Notes: generated by a model not told the origin, from the sequence alone. 35,173 bases of DNA from Crocinitomicaceae bacterium (GCA_002691605.1 NZID01000073.1:6174-41346), one strand, 5' to 3'. Counted from the first letter of the stretch, positions 1-10,290 are shown. Numbers and translations are program-made.

Positions 1-645
1 TATTATTTTTTTTGGTTTATAATGCTTATTTCTTGTCAACCAATTGAATATGAAAATATACCTTATTACAGAAGTTATTTTCCTTTAGAACTGAATAGTG
101 AAAAAGAATTTTTAATCACTAGAATTATCCATAATTCATTTGGAAAAGACACTAATTCTTACTTTTTAAAAGAATTAGTTACTGAAAAATTCATTGACTT
201 AGAAGGGGATACAGTATACAGAATAGAAAGATTTTCAAAAGTGGATTCTAATGCTTCTTACATAATTAAAGATGTGTGGACTTCAAAGTTGAATTATAAT
301 AATGCTTTATTGACAGAAGAAAATGAAATTTTTACCAAGCTAATTTTTCCTTTGAACTCGAATGTTTTTTGGAATGGAAATGCATATAATAGTAGACCCT
401 ACGAAGAATATAATTTAGAAAGTTTACATATTCCTTTCCAAAACTCTTCTTTTAGTTTTGATAGTTCTCTCACTGTTAGACAAAATTACAAATTGAATTT
501 ATTAGAATATGAATCTGCGAAAGAAGTATACGTAACTTCAATAGGATTAGTTTATAAAGAAGCTATTGATGTAGAATTAGTTGCGGGAAATCAAAATGAA
601 ATTTCTGAGGGCTATGAATATTTTCAAGAATTGATCAGTTATTGA
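1..645 (+). CDS. Hypothetical lipoprotein, 5'-truncated at window edge
   Basis: The frame is open from base 1 (YYFFWFIMLISC|QPIEYEN), giving a hydrophobic stretch ending in a lipobox-like LISC. The ATG at 22 is therefore probably internal to the signal peptide and the true start lies upstream. Confidence 0.6.
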   Translation, partial: YYFFWFIMLISCQPIEYENIPYYRSYFPLELNSEKEFLITRIIHNSFGKDTNSYFLKELVTEKFIDLEGDTVYRIERFSKVDSNASYIIKDVWTSKLNYNNALLTEENEIFTKLIFPLNSNVFWNGNAYNSRPYEEYNLESLHIPFQNSSFSFDSSLTVRQNYKLNLLEYESAKEVYVTSIGLVYKEAIDVELVAGNQNEISEGYEYFQELISY

Positions 646-646
646 T

Positions 647-1252
647 TTATTTAATTTTCACTTTAAATATTTCCTGATTTTCAATAAAGCCTTTTAATTC
701 ATCGCCAATTTTAACAGGGCCTACACCAGAAGGGGTTCCAGAAAAAATTAAGTCACCAATTTTTAAAGTCATAAATTTAGAGACGTAGCTTATAATTTCG
801 TCAATACTAAATATCATTTGGTTAGCATTGCCTTTTTGAACCACTTTATTATTTTTTTGAAGTGAGAAATTTACTGATCCCAAAGAATTAACGTCTATAA
901 ACTTTTCTCCGACAACAGCAGACTGATCAAAAGATTTAGCAATTTCCCATGGATGCCCTTTTTCCTTACAATTTTTTTGCAGATCACGTGCGGTAAAATC
1001 AATTCCCAATCCGATCTCATGATAATAGTTTTTAGCAAATTTCTTTTCTATAGATTTACCTACTTTATTAATTTTATAAACCAACTCAACTTCGTAGTGT
1101 ATTTCTTTACTAAAATCGGGTAGGTAGAAAGGATTTCTTTTTGGAAGAATGGCTGAATCAGGTTTTAAAAATATAATTGGAAATTTGGGAATAACGCTAC
1201 CCATTTCTTTTGCATGGTCTTCATAATTTCTTCCAATACATATTATCTTCAT
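647..1252 (-). CDS. Fumarylacetoacetate hydrolase family protein
   Basis: IICIGRNYEDHAKEMGS, PIIFLKPDSA, HYEVELVYKI, FTARDLQ and GDLIFSGTPSGVGP are typical FAH-family motifs. Confidence 0.92.
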   Translation of the reverse strand: MKIICIGRNYEDHAKEMGSVIPKFPIIFLKPDSAILPKRNPFYLPDFSKEIHYEVELVYKINKVGKSIEKKFAKNYYHEIGLGIDFTARDLQKNCKEKGHPWEIAKSFDQSAVVGEKFIDVNSLGSVNFSLQKNNKVVQKGNANQMIFSIDEIISYVSKFMTLKIGDLIFSGTPSGVGPVKIGDELKGFIENQEIFKVKIK

Positions 1253-2022
1253 TTTTCATTTTTTAATTCTTGCCAAATTTTGGTAAAACACATTTTGGTA
1301 TTTTGAGAAAAATCTCCTCTTTGAATCCAAGAATAATATCCAGGTTCTTTTTTGAAAACATCTGTTACCAATTGACCTTTATGTTTTCCAAAATTAATAA
1401 TAGCTTCATTATGTTGATTTAATTTTATTCTTCCAGCATAATCAACAGATGCTTTATTGGCTTTTGAAAATTCGCTCAAAAATGGAATATTGTTTTCCAA
1501 TTCAGGATATTTTTTGGTTTGTGCTTTTAAGACTTCAAGTGTTGCCCTAGCATCGTTAATCGCAGAATGTGCATTTTCTATATCTTTATTACAATAAAAC
1601 TTATAAGCAGCTCCAAGAGTTCTTTTCTCCATTTTATGGAATATATTTTGCACATCAACCAATTTCTTATTTTCAAATTCACTTTTCATTCCGGCTCTTA
1701 AAAATTCTTCTTCTAATATTGGAACATCAAATTTATTGGAGTTAAAACCACACAGATTCGCCTCCCCTATAAAACTTTTGATTTCTTTAGCTAAATCTTT
1801 AAAAGTAGGGCAGTCTTTTATATCAATATCATAAATTCCATGAATTTCAGAGATAGGTATAGGAATTGGGATTTCAGGATTGATTCTTTTTTCATAAACC
1901 TCTTCTTTCCCATCAGGGAATATTTTAATCATTCCAATTTCAACAATTCTATCTTTATTTATTTGATCACCTGTAGCTTCAATATCTAATACCAGTATAG
2001 GTTGTTCCAATTTAATTTCCAT
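1249..2022 (-). CDS. 3'-5' exonuclease (DnaQ-like DEDDh) with C-terminal DUF3820-like region
   Basis: LVLDIEATG, GFNSNKFDVPIL and HSAINDARAT exonuclease motifs; C-terminal INFGKHKGQLVTDVFKKEPGYYSWI resembles DUF3820. ATGA overlap with the downstream FAH gene. Confidence 0.9.
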   Translation of the reverse strand: MEIKLEQPILVLDIEATGDQINKDRIVEIGMIKIFPDGKEEVYEKRINPEIPIPIPISEIHGIYDIDIKDCPTFKDLAKEIKSFIGEANLCGFNSNKFDVPILEEEFLRAGMKSEFENKKLVDVQNIFHKMEKRTLGAAYKFYCNKDIENAHSAINDARATLEVLKAQTKKYPELENNIPFLSEFSKANKASVDYAGRIKLNQHNEAIINFGKHKGQLVTDVFKKEPGYYSWIQRGDFSQNTKMCFTKIWQELKNEK

Positions 2023-2053
2023 TATTAATTTATTTGAAAAGGTTGATAGTCAA

Positions 2054-4690
2054 TTATTCTGCCCAAATACTAAAGTATTGATATTCGAAATATTTGGAGT
2101 TGTCATTCTCTGGATTATATTTTGGTCCTGAAACTATGGCTTTTTCTTTAACAATATGAACTAAATCTTTTGATATGTTCCGAGCATCTAAATAGTCATA
2201 AATATATTTTTTTCCTTTTTCTACCCTTAGCTTAGCAAGTGCTGTATTACTACTGTATTTTTTAGAGGGAATTTTAGATGCAGATCCAACAATTTCTAGT
2301 CGAACTTTTCCTGTAGAATTAATTTTATTAATAGTTTTTTCCATAAATTCTTTAAAGTATGGATCATTTTGTATTGAATATTCACCTAATTGGAAAGACT
2401 TTTTAAAATGAATTTTAGGAAGTATAAATTGATTGTTTTTAGAGAAATCTCCTATTACAATCATCTCCTCATCATGATTTTTGATTTGAATGGGTATTTC
2501 TGACAAATCTAAATTGTCTGGAAAGTTTTCTAATTTAAAACTGTATTCTAATTGTGAGGAAATTAATTCAAATTTAAATCCATTATTAGTCAGTATCCCT
2601 TTTTCAATAACATTTCCTTCCTTATCCACTAATAGCAATCTCATGTTTTTTCCATAAGAACTTATAATTTCTTTAAATTTAAAGGCGTTAAAATTATTAA
2701 TATAATTAAATGAATTATTGTCTTTAAAATCTCCATGAATTAAAGTTTCTTTGCCTTGCTCATATAGAAATATTGGAATGTCTGAAAGATCTAAACTGTC
2801 AGGAAAATTTTCTATTTTAAAAGTATAGTTGGAGTTAGAATTTAATAATTCAAATTTAAATCCATCTTCAGTTAAAATGGCTTTGTCTACAATATTTCCT
2901 TGATCGTCTAATAACAATAATGCTATTAAATTATTTTCTTTACTGATGATTTCCTTAAAATTATATTTCTTATTTCTTTCTTTAAATGCTTCAATTATTG
3001 CTCTTCTATCTTGCTTTTTTTCAACTATTTTTCCATAATAATCTATGGTAGGAAGTAGAATAGGTTTTACTATTTTTCTTGTGCTTTCACAGGGTGTTTT
3101 TATGGTTTGTTCATGGATTAAACTTTCTTTTACTTTCCCACTGCTTAAAGTAACTAATTTAAAATATTGTACATCGAATTGATAACATTCTTCGGCTTTA
3201 AAGATATATGAACCATTAAAATTATTGGGTTTATAAATAGAAGCAGGAGTTTCTAAATCAGTGTTAATTAATTTAACAACTATATCATTTTCTAATGATT
3301 CTTTATCTAATTTATCAATAAGACCAGTTAAATAAATTAAAGAATTGGAATAAGGATTGGTAATTTTAACAGACCTCAAATCATTATTTCCTACTTTATT
3401 TAAAGAAGAATAAAACCCTAAAGTACCATCGGTTGATGTGGAGAAATATTGTTCATCAAAAACGGTATTAATAGGGATTCCTAGATTTTCAGGCTCCTCC
3501 CATAAATTATTCAGATTTTTTTTAGAAACAAATACATCATATCCGCCAATACTTTTATCACTATTTGAACTAAAAAAGAAGGTTACTCCATCTGGATGAA
3601 GAAAAGGAGCAATTTCGTCTGAGGAAGAATTTATATTTGGTCCCATGTTGGTGGGTTTTGACCAAGTATTATCGGGTTGTTTTTTTGAGAACCAAATATC
3701 TTTTTCTCCATAACCACCAGATTTATCACTTGAAAAAAACATGAATTTTTCATTTTCAGTTATTACAATACTTGAAATGTTGAAATCTGGAAATAAAATA
3801 AAACTTTTGGTGGTATTATAATTTTGCGCTTTTCTTGAAAAATTATTATTATTTATTTTTTTTGTACTGGGTTGTCCATTAGAAAAAATAATTTTACGTA
3901 AGTCATGTGAAAATCCAATACCTATTTCATTAGATCGTGTTTTAGATATATTTAGAAGTTTTGGATTCGTCCAGCTATTTTTGACAAAATCTCTATTTGT
4001 AATGTAAAGATCAAAATAATGATTGCCAGTGGTTACATCAAATATTTTTTTATTAGAGCTTTCTTCTAAACTTCTTTCCCTATCAGAAGTAAATATTAAG
4101 GAACTTCCATCTAGTGAAACTAGGGGATTTAATTCATTAAATTCTGAATTAATTTCGTTGTTAAATTTTAATATTTTATGTTCATTTTGGTTATTAGCAA
4201 CTAAAGAATAATTGTTACATTGTTGAATAATTTTATCTGCTTCCCCCTTTAAATAGTGTTTTTTTGAAGAAATAGTAATGAATTTTTTTAAATATTTAAT
4301 TGCTGAATCCTGCAAATTATTGAAATGGTAAGACTTACCTAGATAAAAGTATACTTCTATAGGAGCGGTTTTAAGAGTGTTGTCAAAAGGAGAATAATTT
4401 TTATTTACTTTTTCTGAAGCTATTTTTAAATAACTTAAAGACTGCACCTTACCACTAGAAGATTCTAAAAGACATACTCCAGTTTTATAATTAATATTTG
4501 AATTATTTGGATTTTCTTTAGCTATTTCTAGCCATAGGTCTTTAGCTATTTCATATTTTTTTTCAATAAATAATTGGTTAGCACCCTGAATTTTAAGTTT
4601 TAAATCTTTAGTTCCTTGGGAAAAAGTAGTACTACCCCAACTAAGCAATAAAATAATGCTGAATGAATACTTTTTCGGGATCCATTTCAT
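2054..4690 (-). CDS. TPR / PD40 beta-propeller / OmpA-like protein (PorE-like architecture)
   Basis: N-terminal TPR-like region (ANQLFIEKKYEIAKDLWLEIAKENPNN), PD40 repeats (LIFTSDR, FFSSDKSGGYGEKDIWFSKK, FFFSSNSDKSIGGYDVF), OmpA-like C-terminus (NTALAKLRVEKGKKYIYDYL). The tracked start at 4714 overlaps the upstream gene; ATG at 4690 (MKWIPKKYSFSIILLLSW) gives a better signal peptide. Confidence 0.82.
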   Translation of the reverse strand: MKWIPKKYSFSIILLLSWGSTTFSQGTKDLKLKIQGANQLFIEKKYEIAKDLWLEIAKENPNNSNINYKTGVCLLESSSGKVQSLSYLKIASEKVNKNYSPFDNTLKTAPIEVYFYLGKSYHFNNLQDSAIKYLKKFITISSKKHYLKGEADKIIQQCNNYSLVANNQNEHKILKFNNEINSEFNELNPLVSLDGSSLIFTSDRERSLEESSNKKIFDVTTGNHYFDLYITNRDFVKNSWTNPKLLNISKTRSNEIGIGFSHDLRKIIFSNGQPSTKKINNNNFSRKAQNYNTTKSFILFPDFNISSIVITENEKFMFFSSDKSGGYGEKDIWFSKKQPDNTWSKPTNMGPNINSSSDEIAPFLHPDGVTFFFSSNSDKSIGGYDVFVSKKNLNNLWEEPENLGIPINTVFDEQYFSTSTDGTLGFYSSLNKVGNNDLRSVKITNPYSNSLIYLTGLIDKLDKESLENDIVVKLINTDLETPASIYKPNNFNGSYIFKAEECYQFDVQYFKLVTLSSGKVKESLIHEQTIKTPCESTRKIVKPILLPTIDYYGKIVEKKQDRRAIIEAFKERNKKYNFKEIISKENNLIALLLLDDQGNIVDKAILTEDGFKFELLNSNSNYTFKIENFPDSLDLSDIPIFLYEQGKETLIHGDFKDNNSFNYINNFNAFKFKEIISSYGKNMRLLLVDKEGNVIEKGILTNNGFKFELISSQLEYSFKLENFPDNLDLSEIPIQIKNHDEEMIVIGDFSKNNQFILPKIHFKKSFQLGEYSIQNDPYFKEFMEKTINKINSTGKVRLEIVGSASKIPSKKYSSNTALAKLRVEKGKKYIYDYLDARNISKDLVHIVKEKAIVSGPKYNPENDNSKYFEYQYFSIWAE
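2427..2961 (-). repeat. Tandem internal protein repeat (~90 aa x 2) within the PorE-like protein
   Basis: FKEIISKENNLIALLLLDDQGNIVDKAILTEDGFKFELLNSNSNYTFKIENFPDSLDLSDIPIFL...LIHGDFKDNNSF versus FKEIISSYGKNMRLLLVDKEGNVIEKGILTNNGFKFELISSQLEYSFKLENFPDNLDLSEIPIQI...VIGDFSKNNQF. Confidence 0.9.
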
Positions 4691-4691
4691 T

Positions 4692-6002
4692 TTAAACAGT
4701 CCGATTAATATCAAAATTTTCTAAATAATCTGCGACCTTTCTAACAAACATACCTCCTAAAGCTCCGTCAATATTTCTATGATCATAGGAGTGGGATAAA
4801 AACATTAAGTGTCTAATTCCAATTAGGTCGCCAGATTCGGTTTCAATTACAGCTGGTTTTTTCTTAATAGCACCCAAGGCTAAAATTGCACTCTGTGGTT
4901 GATTTATAATTGGAGTTCCCATAACATTTCCAAATGTCCCCACGTTAGAAACAGTGTAGGTGCCTCCAGAAATTTCGTCAGGTTTCAATTGACCTAACTT
5001 CGCTCTATTGGCCAAATCATTTACACTTTTTGCTAAGCCAACGAGATTCAGTTGATCAGCATTTTTTATAACAGGAACGATTAAATTTCCAGATGGTAGT
5101 GCGGTAGCCATTCCAATATTAATATTGCTTTTTATAATAATATTATCTCCATCAATTGAAGAATTGACTTCAGGAAAATCTCTAAGTGCTTTAGCTATAG
5201 CTTCAATAAAAATTGGGGTGAAAGTTAATTTTTCTCCCTCTTTTTCTTCAAAATATTTTTTTATTTTATTACGCCAATTCACTAAATTGGTAACATCCGC
5301 TTCAACAAAGGAGGTTACGTGTGGTGCAGTATGAACTGAATTCACCATATGATCTGCAATCATCCTTCGCATTCTATCCATAGTAACAATTTCATCATCA
5401 CGATTGATACTTATGCTTTGTTTATGAATTGTTTTAGTGACTTCTTTTTCCATATTATTTCTTGAACCAATTCTGTTATTTAAATAATTCAAAATGTCAC
5501 TTTTTGTAACTCTTTGGTTAGCTCCAGAACCAACAATAGAATCCAATTCCTGAATAGAAATATTTTCTTTTTTTGCAATACTTTTAACAAGCGGAGAATA
5601 AAATTTAGAAGAATTTATGAAATTAATTTTAGAATTATTGTTAATAGAGTTTTCTATAGGTTGTAGAATTTCCTTTTCTATTGTTTTATCCCCATCTTCT
5701 AAAAATTCGTCATTGAAGTTCTCAGTTTTAGGTTGTTCGACTTCATCGGTTACCATATTTGATTCTGAGTCTATAATGGCAAAAACTGCTCCTACTTCTA
5801 CCACATCACCTTCATTAAACAAAATTTCTTTTATTGTCCCTGAACATGGTGCTGGAACTTCTGAATCAACTTTATCAGTGGCAATTTCTACAATAGGTTC
5901 ATCTTCCTCAATACTATCTCCTACTGCTTTTAGCCATGTAGTAATAGTAGCCTCTGCTACACTTTCTCCCATTTTAGGAAGTTCCACTTTAAATTCTGCC
6001 AT
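4692..6002 (-). CDS. Dihydrolipoamide acyltransferase (E2) of a 2-oxoacid dehydrogenase complex
   Basis: N-terminal lipoyl domain (EIATDKVDSEVPAP), peripheral subunit-binding domain (SPLVKSIAKKENISIQELDSIVGSGANQRVTKSDIL), catalytic DHRNIDGALGG. Confidence 0.95.
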   Translation of the reverse strand: MAEFKVELPKMGESVAEATITTWLKAVGDSIEEDEPIVEIATDKVDSEVPAPCSGTIKEILFNEGDVVEVGAVFAIIDSESNMVTDEVEQPKTENFNDEFLEDGDKTIEKEILQPIENSINNNSKINFINSSKFYSPLVKSIAKKENISIQELDSIVGSGANQRVTKSDILNYLNNRIGSRNNMEKEVTKTIHKQSISINRDDEIVTMDRMRRMIADHMVNSVHTAPHVTSFVEADVTNLVNWRNKIKKYFEEKEGEKLTFTPIFIEAIAKALRDFPEVNSSIDGDNIIIKSNINIGMATALPSGNLIVPVIKNADQLNLVGLAKSVNDLANRAKLGQLKPDEISGGTYTVSNVGTFGNVMGTPIINQPQSAILALGAIKKKPAVIETESGDLIGIRHLMFLSHSYDHRNIDGALGGMFVRKVADYLENFDINRTV

Positions 6003-6089
6003 TTGATATAACTATTATAGTTAGAATAAAGTGTAAAAATAACTTTATTTAGCAAATTTTCTATAAAACAATGACTTTCTAAATAAATA

Positions 6090-8033
6090 TTACCCGAAAT
6101 GAACCTTAAATAATTTTTTTAAGAAAATTTTGGTTTCTAGAACTAAATTGTAGTCTTTGGCATAGATAATATTTATTTTTTCAATAGTATCTAACTCTAA
6201 TTTCTTATTAGAATTTAAAACAGAAAACACACCTTGCTTTATTTTAGGTAGTTTTAAATTTTCACTAGAGTTTTCATATCCAATCCATGTTTTACTGCCA
6301 ACAATTACCGATTTAATATTTTTCAATGCTAGCCGATAATTCCCAAAAATAAAAATAAAAATAGGGCTAAATAATAACAATAAAAATGAAATATAAATAT
6401 CAAAATTTCTCTTCTTTCTTATATTTTCTACACTATTAATATGGTTAAGTTCGGTAGTGAAATAATTTTCATAAGTATAAATAGATTGGCTTCCAATTAT
6501 AAATTGTGATTTTTCAGGAATAATTTTAAAATCTATATTTTTTTTAGAATTCACATCTGCCATAGAATAGATTATATTTTGAGCAGTAACGTCCTTAGCA
6601 CAAAAAATTACTTCACTTATTTTATTAATATTTATAAACTCGTTCAATTGCTTAATATTTCCATGATAATTTTCTCGATCAATGGCTTTAAAAGGACTTA
6701 TTCTAAAAATATTTTTAATTTTTCTATTGCTTATTAACATAAGTTGTTCAGTTCTAATTATTTCATCAATAGATCCAACGAGAGCCACGTTCTTATTATT
6801 TTCCACATAGTTTGAAAATAACCCAATTTTTAAAAATTTAAATGTAGACCTTGTAAATAAACTAGATAAAAAGCATATTAAACTTGCTCCTAATATGATC
6901 GCTCTTGAAAATTGAATTGATTTTGGTAGTAATGCGTAGAAAGATAAAATAATCATCAAACCAATAAAATTTCCTTTTATTAAATTAAGGTATTTAATAG
7001 GTGGATTTTGATTGCCAAAAATACTATTGCAAATAGCCCAAATTATTGCGTATAAAGGAATTAAATATTTTATTGTGTTTTCTGGAAATGATATTTCAGT
7101 TATATTTTGATAAAAGATAGAGAGACCAAATATAAAGCCACAAAAAAATATAAAATCCGTTAAAGGGAGTATCCATCTTTTTATTATTCTTTGAATTACA
7201 GCAATAGAAGCTCGTAAATAAATGGCAATGTTAATGAGTTTAGAAAAAGTTTGAAAATTTCTTTTTGAAAAATGTTTTTCAGCAAATATGATCATGGCTT
7301 TATAAAAAACAAACACATAATTAATAGAACTTTTCTTAGTACTTTCTCCTTTATAATGGATGATTTTTGTTTTAGAAAAATAATAATTTTCGTATCCCGC
7401 TTTTTTTATTCGGTAGGACAAGTCAATATCTTCGCCGTACATAAAGAAAGATTCATCTAAAAGCCCAACTTCATCTAAAACTTTATTTCTAATTAACATG
7501 AATGCTCCTGAAAGTACATCTACTTTATGGTTCTCATTCATAGAAAGATATCCTAGGTGATATCGTCCAAAAATTCTAGATTGAGGAAAAATAGCTGAAA
7601 GTCCAAATATTTTGTAAAACGCAACACTTGGAGTAGGCAACCCTCTTTTTGATTCTGGTAAAAATCTTCCATTACCATCATACATTTTTACTCCCAATGC
7701 ACCTGCATCTTGATGGTTGTCCAAAAATTCCAAGCATTTGATAAAAGTATCTTCCTGAACTACCGTGTCAGGATTTAATAATAAAATATTCTCTCCTTTG
7801 GCCAATTTAATTCCCTGATTATTAGCAACAGAAAAGCCAGTATTTTCTTTGTTAGAGATTAAAACAATGTCTTTAAATTTTTGGTTAATTAAATCTATGG
7901 AACCATCTACAGAATTATTGTCTACAACAATAATTTCTCCGTCAATTCCTTTTAGAGCTTTTTTTACTGAAATTAAACATTGTTCTAAAAAATGTTTTAC
8001 ATTATAATTAACTATGATAACAGATAATTCCAA
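6090..8033 (-). CDS. GT2 glycosyltransferase fused to a membrane / sugar-phosphotransferase-like C-terminal region
   Basis: N-terminal LSVIIVNYNVKHFLEQCL, IVVDNNSVDGS, NPDTVV and GEDIDLSYRIKKAGY (GT2). Multiple TM segments, then a C-terminus (VGSKTWIGYENSSENLKLPKIKQGVFSV) resembling the tail of bacterial sugar transferases. Confidence 0.85.
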   Translation of the reverse strand: MELSVIIVNYNVKHFLEQCLISVKKALKGIDGEIIVVDNNSVDGSIDLINQKFKDIVLISNKENTGFSVANNQGIKLAKGENILLLNPDTVVQEDTFIKCLEFLDNHQDAGALGVKMYDGNGRFLPESKRGLPTPSVAFYKIFGLSAIFPQSRIFGRYHLGYLSMNENHKVDVLSGAFMLIRNKVLDEVGLLDESFFMYGEDIDLSYRIKKAGYENYYFSKTKIIHYKGESTKKSSINYVFVFYKAMIIFAEKHFSKRNFQTFSKLINIAIYLRASIAVIQRIIKRWILPLTDFIFFCGFIFGLSIFYQNITEISFPENTIKYLIPLYAIIWAICNSIFGNQNPPIKYLNLIKGNFIGLMIILSFYALLPKSIQFSRAIILGASLICFLSSLFTRSTFKFLKIGLFSNYVENNKNVALVGSIDEIIRTEQLMLISNRKIKNIFRISPFKAIDRENYHGNIKQLNEFININKISEVIFCAKDVTAQNIIYSMADVNSKKNIDFKIIPEKSQFIIGSQSIYTYENYFTTELNHINSVENIRKKRNFDIYISFLLLLFSPIFIFIFGNYRLALKNIKSVIVGSKTWIGYENSSENLKLPKIKQGVFSVLNSNKKLELDTIEKINIIYAKDYNLVLETKIFLKKLFKVHFG

Positions 8034-8041
8034 TAGTAATT

Positions 8042-8653
8042 TTAGATTTTATTTTTATAAACGGATCTATCCAATAATGATTTTCCTAGAGTAAGTTCAT
8101 CAATATACTCCAATTGGTTACCAACTCCAATTCCTCTAGATATTAAAGTAATATCCACTTCCACATCTTGTAATTTACGGTATATGTAAAAATTCGTAGT
8201 ATCACCTTCCATGGTTGCGGGTAGCGCTAAAATTATTTCCTGAGTATTTTCATTAATAATTCTTTCCTTTAGCTCATTAATTTTTAAATCATTGGGTCCT
8301 ATACCCTCCATAGGCGAAATTACTCCCCCTAAAACGTGGTATTTTCCGTAAAATTGTTGAGTACTTTCTATCGCCAAAAGATCTCTTACATCTTGAACTA
8401 CACATATTAGTTCTTCCGATCTTGATGGGTTACTGCAAATTTCACACAGTTTTTTTTCAGTTATATGATAACATTTGGCACAGAAATTTAAATGTTCTTT
8501 TAGGTTTTCAAAAGCTTTGGTGAAGTCTTTTACTTCCTTTTTAGATTGATCCAATAAATGAAGAACTAGTCTTAAAGCAGATCTTTTGCCAATTCCGGGA
8601 AGGCTAGACATTTGCTCGACCGCATCATTTAATAATTTAGATTTAAAATCCAT
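8042..8653 (-). CDS. recR: Recombination protein RecR
   Basis: LPGIGKRSALRLVLHLL helix-hairpin-helix, CAKCYHITEKKLCEIC zinc motif, Toprim region CVVQDVRDLLAIE. Confidence 0.97.
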   Translation of the reverse strand: MDFKSKLLNDAVEQMSSLPGIGKRSALRLVLHLLDQSKKEVKDFTKAFENLKEHLNFCAKCYHITEKKLCEICSNPSRSEELICVVQDVRDLLAIESTQQFYGKYHVLGGVISPMEGIGPNDLKINELKERIINENTQEIILALPATMEGDTTNFYIYRKLQDVEVDITLISRGIGVGNQLEYIDELTLGKSLLDRSVYKNKI

Positions 8654-8775
8654 ATCGCTAAATTATAAATGCTAGTTCAAATAGCAATTTTATTAACGAT
8701 AATGATTGAATACTTTATAGATTTATTCACCACAAACCTTTTTGCATTATATACTTTAGTATCACAAATTAGAAA

Positions 8776-10290
8776 ATGAGCATTTATTTAGTATCCACTA
8801 TTTTAATAATATATTTTTTAGTTCTTCTAATAATATCCTATTTCACATCCCAATCAGATTCTAATGATTCTTTTTTTGTTGGAGACAGAAAATCACCATG
8901 GTATGTGGTAGCATTTGGAATGATTGGTGCTTCGCTTTCAGGAATTACTTTTATTTCTATTCCTGGTTCAGTTGCTAAATATTCTAAAGAATTAGGGTTA
9001 ATTCCAGCTGATCAGTTCGGATATATGCAAATGGTTTTTGGATACTTCATTGGCTATTTAGTTGTGGCCTTGGTGTTGTTACCTATTTATTATAAAATGA
9101 ATTTAACTTCTATTTACACTTATTTAGAAAAAAGATTTGGCTATTGGAGTTATAAGACTGGTTCAGCGTTTTTTCTAATTTCAAGATTGATTGGAGCTTC
9201 AATAAGATTATTATTAGTATCAAGTGTTCTTCAACTAATTTTATTTGATGAGATTGGGATTCCATTTGAATTTACCGTTATAGGTTCTGTCTTATTAATA
9301 TGGGTGTATACTAATAAAGGAGGAATTAAAACTATCATTTGGACCGATACATTGCAAACATTTTTCATGTTAACAGCAGTTGTTTTTACTGTTTATTTAA
9401 TTAGTGATTTTCTAGAATTAAATGAAAAAGGGGGAGTTATAAAAGAAATAAATAAGAGTGAATTTTCTAAAATTTTCTTTTTTGAGGATTGGTACAGTGC
9501 GAATTATTTTTGGAAACATTTTTTAGGTGGAATTTTCATTACAATAGGGATGACAGGACTGGACCAAGATATGATGCAGAAAAATTTAAGCTGTAAAAAT
9601 CTAAAATCTGCTCAGATTAATATGATCACTTTTGCAGGAATTTTAATTATTGTTAACCTAATATTTTTAACACTTGGAGCTTTATTATTTATGTATTTTA
9701 ATCAAACTGGAATAGGTGCTAATGTTTTGGATATTCCTAATCCTAGAACAGACTTATTATTTGCTGAAATAGCCAAAAATGGAACTTTAGGATTGGGGTT
9801 AGGGGTTCTATTTTTATTGGGTTTAATTGCAGCAGCATATAGTAGTGCAGATTCCGCCCTTACATCTTTAACAACTTCATTTTCAATTGATTTTTTAGAA
9901 ATCGATAAAAAGCCTTTAGAAAGTCAAAAAAAGACAAGAAAAAATGCTCACTTATTGATGTCTGTTATTTTGATCTTATTAATCATATTTTTAAGAAATT
10001 TTTCTAATGATTCTGCAATATGGATGTTAATAAAATTAGCTGGGTTTACTTATGGTCCACTAATTGGATTGTTCTTTTTTGGGATTTTAACCACTAGAGA
10101 TTTAATTGATAAATGGGTGCCAATAGTTTGTACTTTAATACCATTATTTATTGCAATTATATGGATGATACACACTAAGGGAATAATTGATTGGTTTGGA
10201 AATTATCAATTTGGTGCAGAACTTATCATATACAATGTTGCTGCTTCGTTATTAGCACTCTTTTTAATTAGTAAAAAAGTTAAAAGCTAA
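8776..10290 (+). CDS. Sodium:solute symporter (SSS) family protein
   Basis: Multi-TM protein of 504 aa with FFVGDRKSPWYVVAFGMIGASLSGITFISIPG and AAAYSSADSALTSLTTSFSIDF, typical of the SSS family. Confidence 0.93.
   Translation: MSIYLVSTILIIYFLVLLIISYFTSQSDSNDSFFVGDRKSPWYVVAFGMIGASLSGITFISIPGSVAKYSKELGLIPADQFGYMQMVFGYFIGYLVVALVLLPIYYKMNLTSIYTYLEKRFGYWSYKTGSAFFLISRLIGASIRLLLVSSVLQLILFDEIGIPFEFTVIGSVLLIWVYTNKGGIKTIIWTDTLQTFFMLTAVVFTVYLISDFLELNEKGGVIKEINKSEFSKIFFFEDWYSANYFWKHFLGGIFITIGMTGLDQDMMQKNLSCKNLKSAQINMITFAGILIIVNLIFLTLGALLFMYFNQTGIGANVLDIPNPRTDLLFAEIAKNGTLGLGLGVLFLLGLIAAAYSSADSALTSLTTSFSIDFLEIDKKPLESQKKTRKNAHLLMSVILILLIIFLRNFSNDSAIWMLIKLAGFTYGPLIGLFFFGILTTRDLIDKWVPIVCTLIPLFIAIIWMIHTKGIIDWFGNYQFGAELIIYNVAASLLALFLISKKVKS

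Noticed and set aside
5617-6006. 129-aa plus-strand ORF antisense to the E2 gene
   Set aside because: Lies over the lipoyl domain of E2 and has no recognisable motif; antisense shadow ORF.
4023-7460. Short plus-strand ORFs 4023-4211, 5125-5334, 7272-7460
   Set aside because: Embedded in confident minus-strand genes; no family resemblance or independent start context.
8654-8775. Intergenic region between recR and the symporter as a possible sRNA or riboswitch
   Set aside because: Only a weak short inverted repeat (AATGCTA...TAGCAATT) in AT-rich DNA; explained sufficiently by two divergent promoters.
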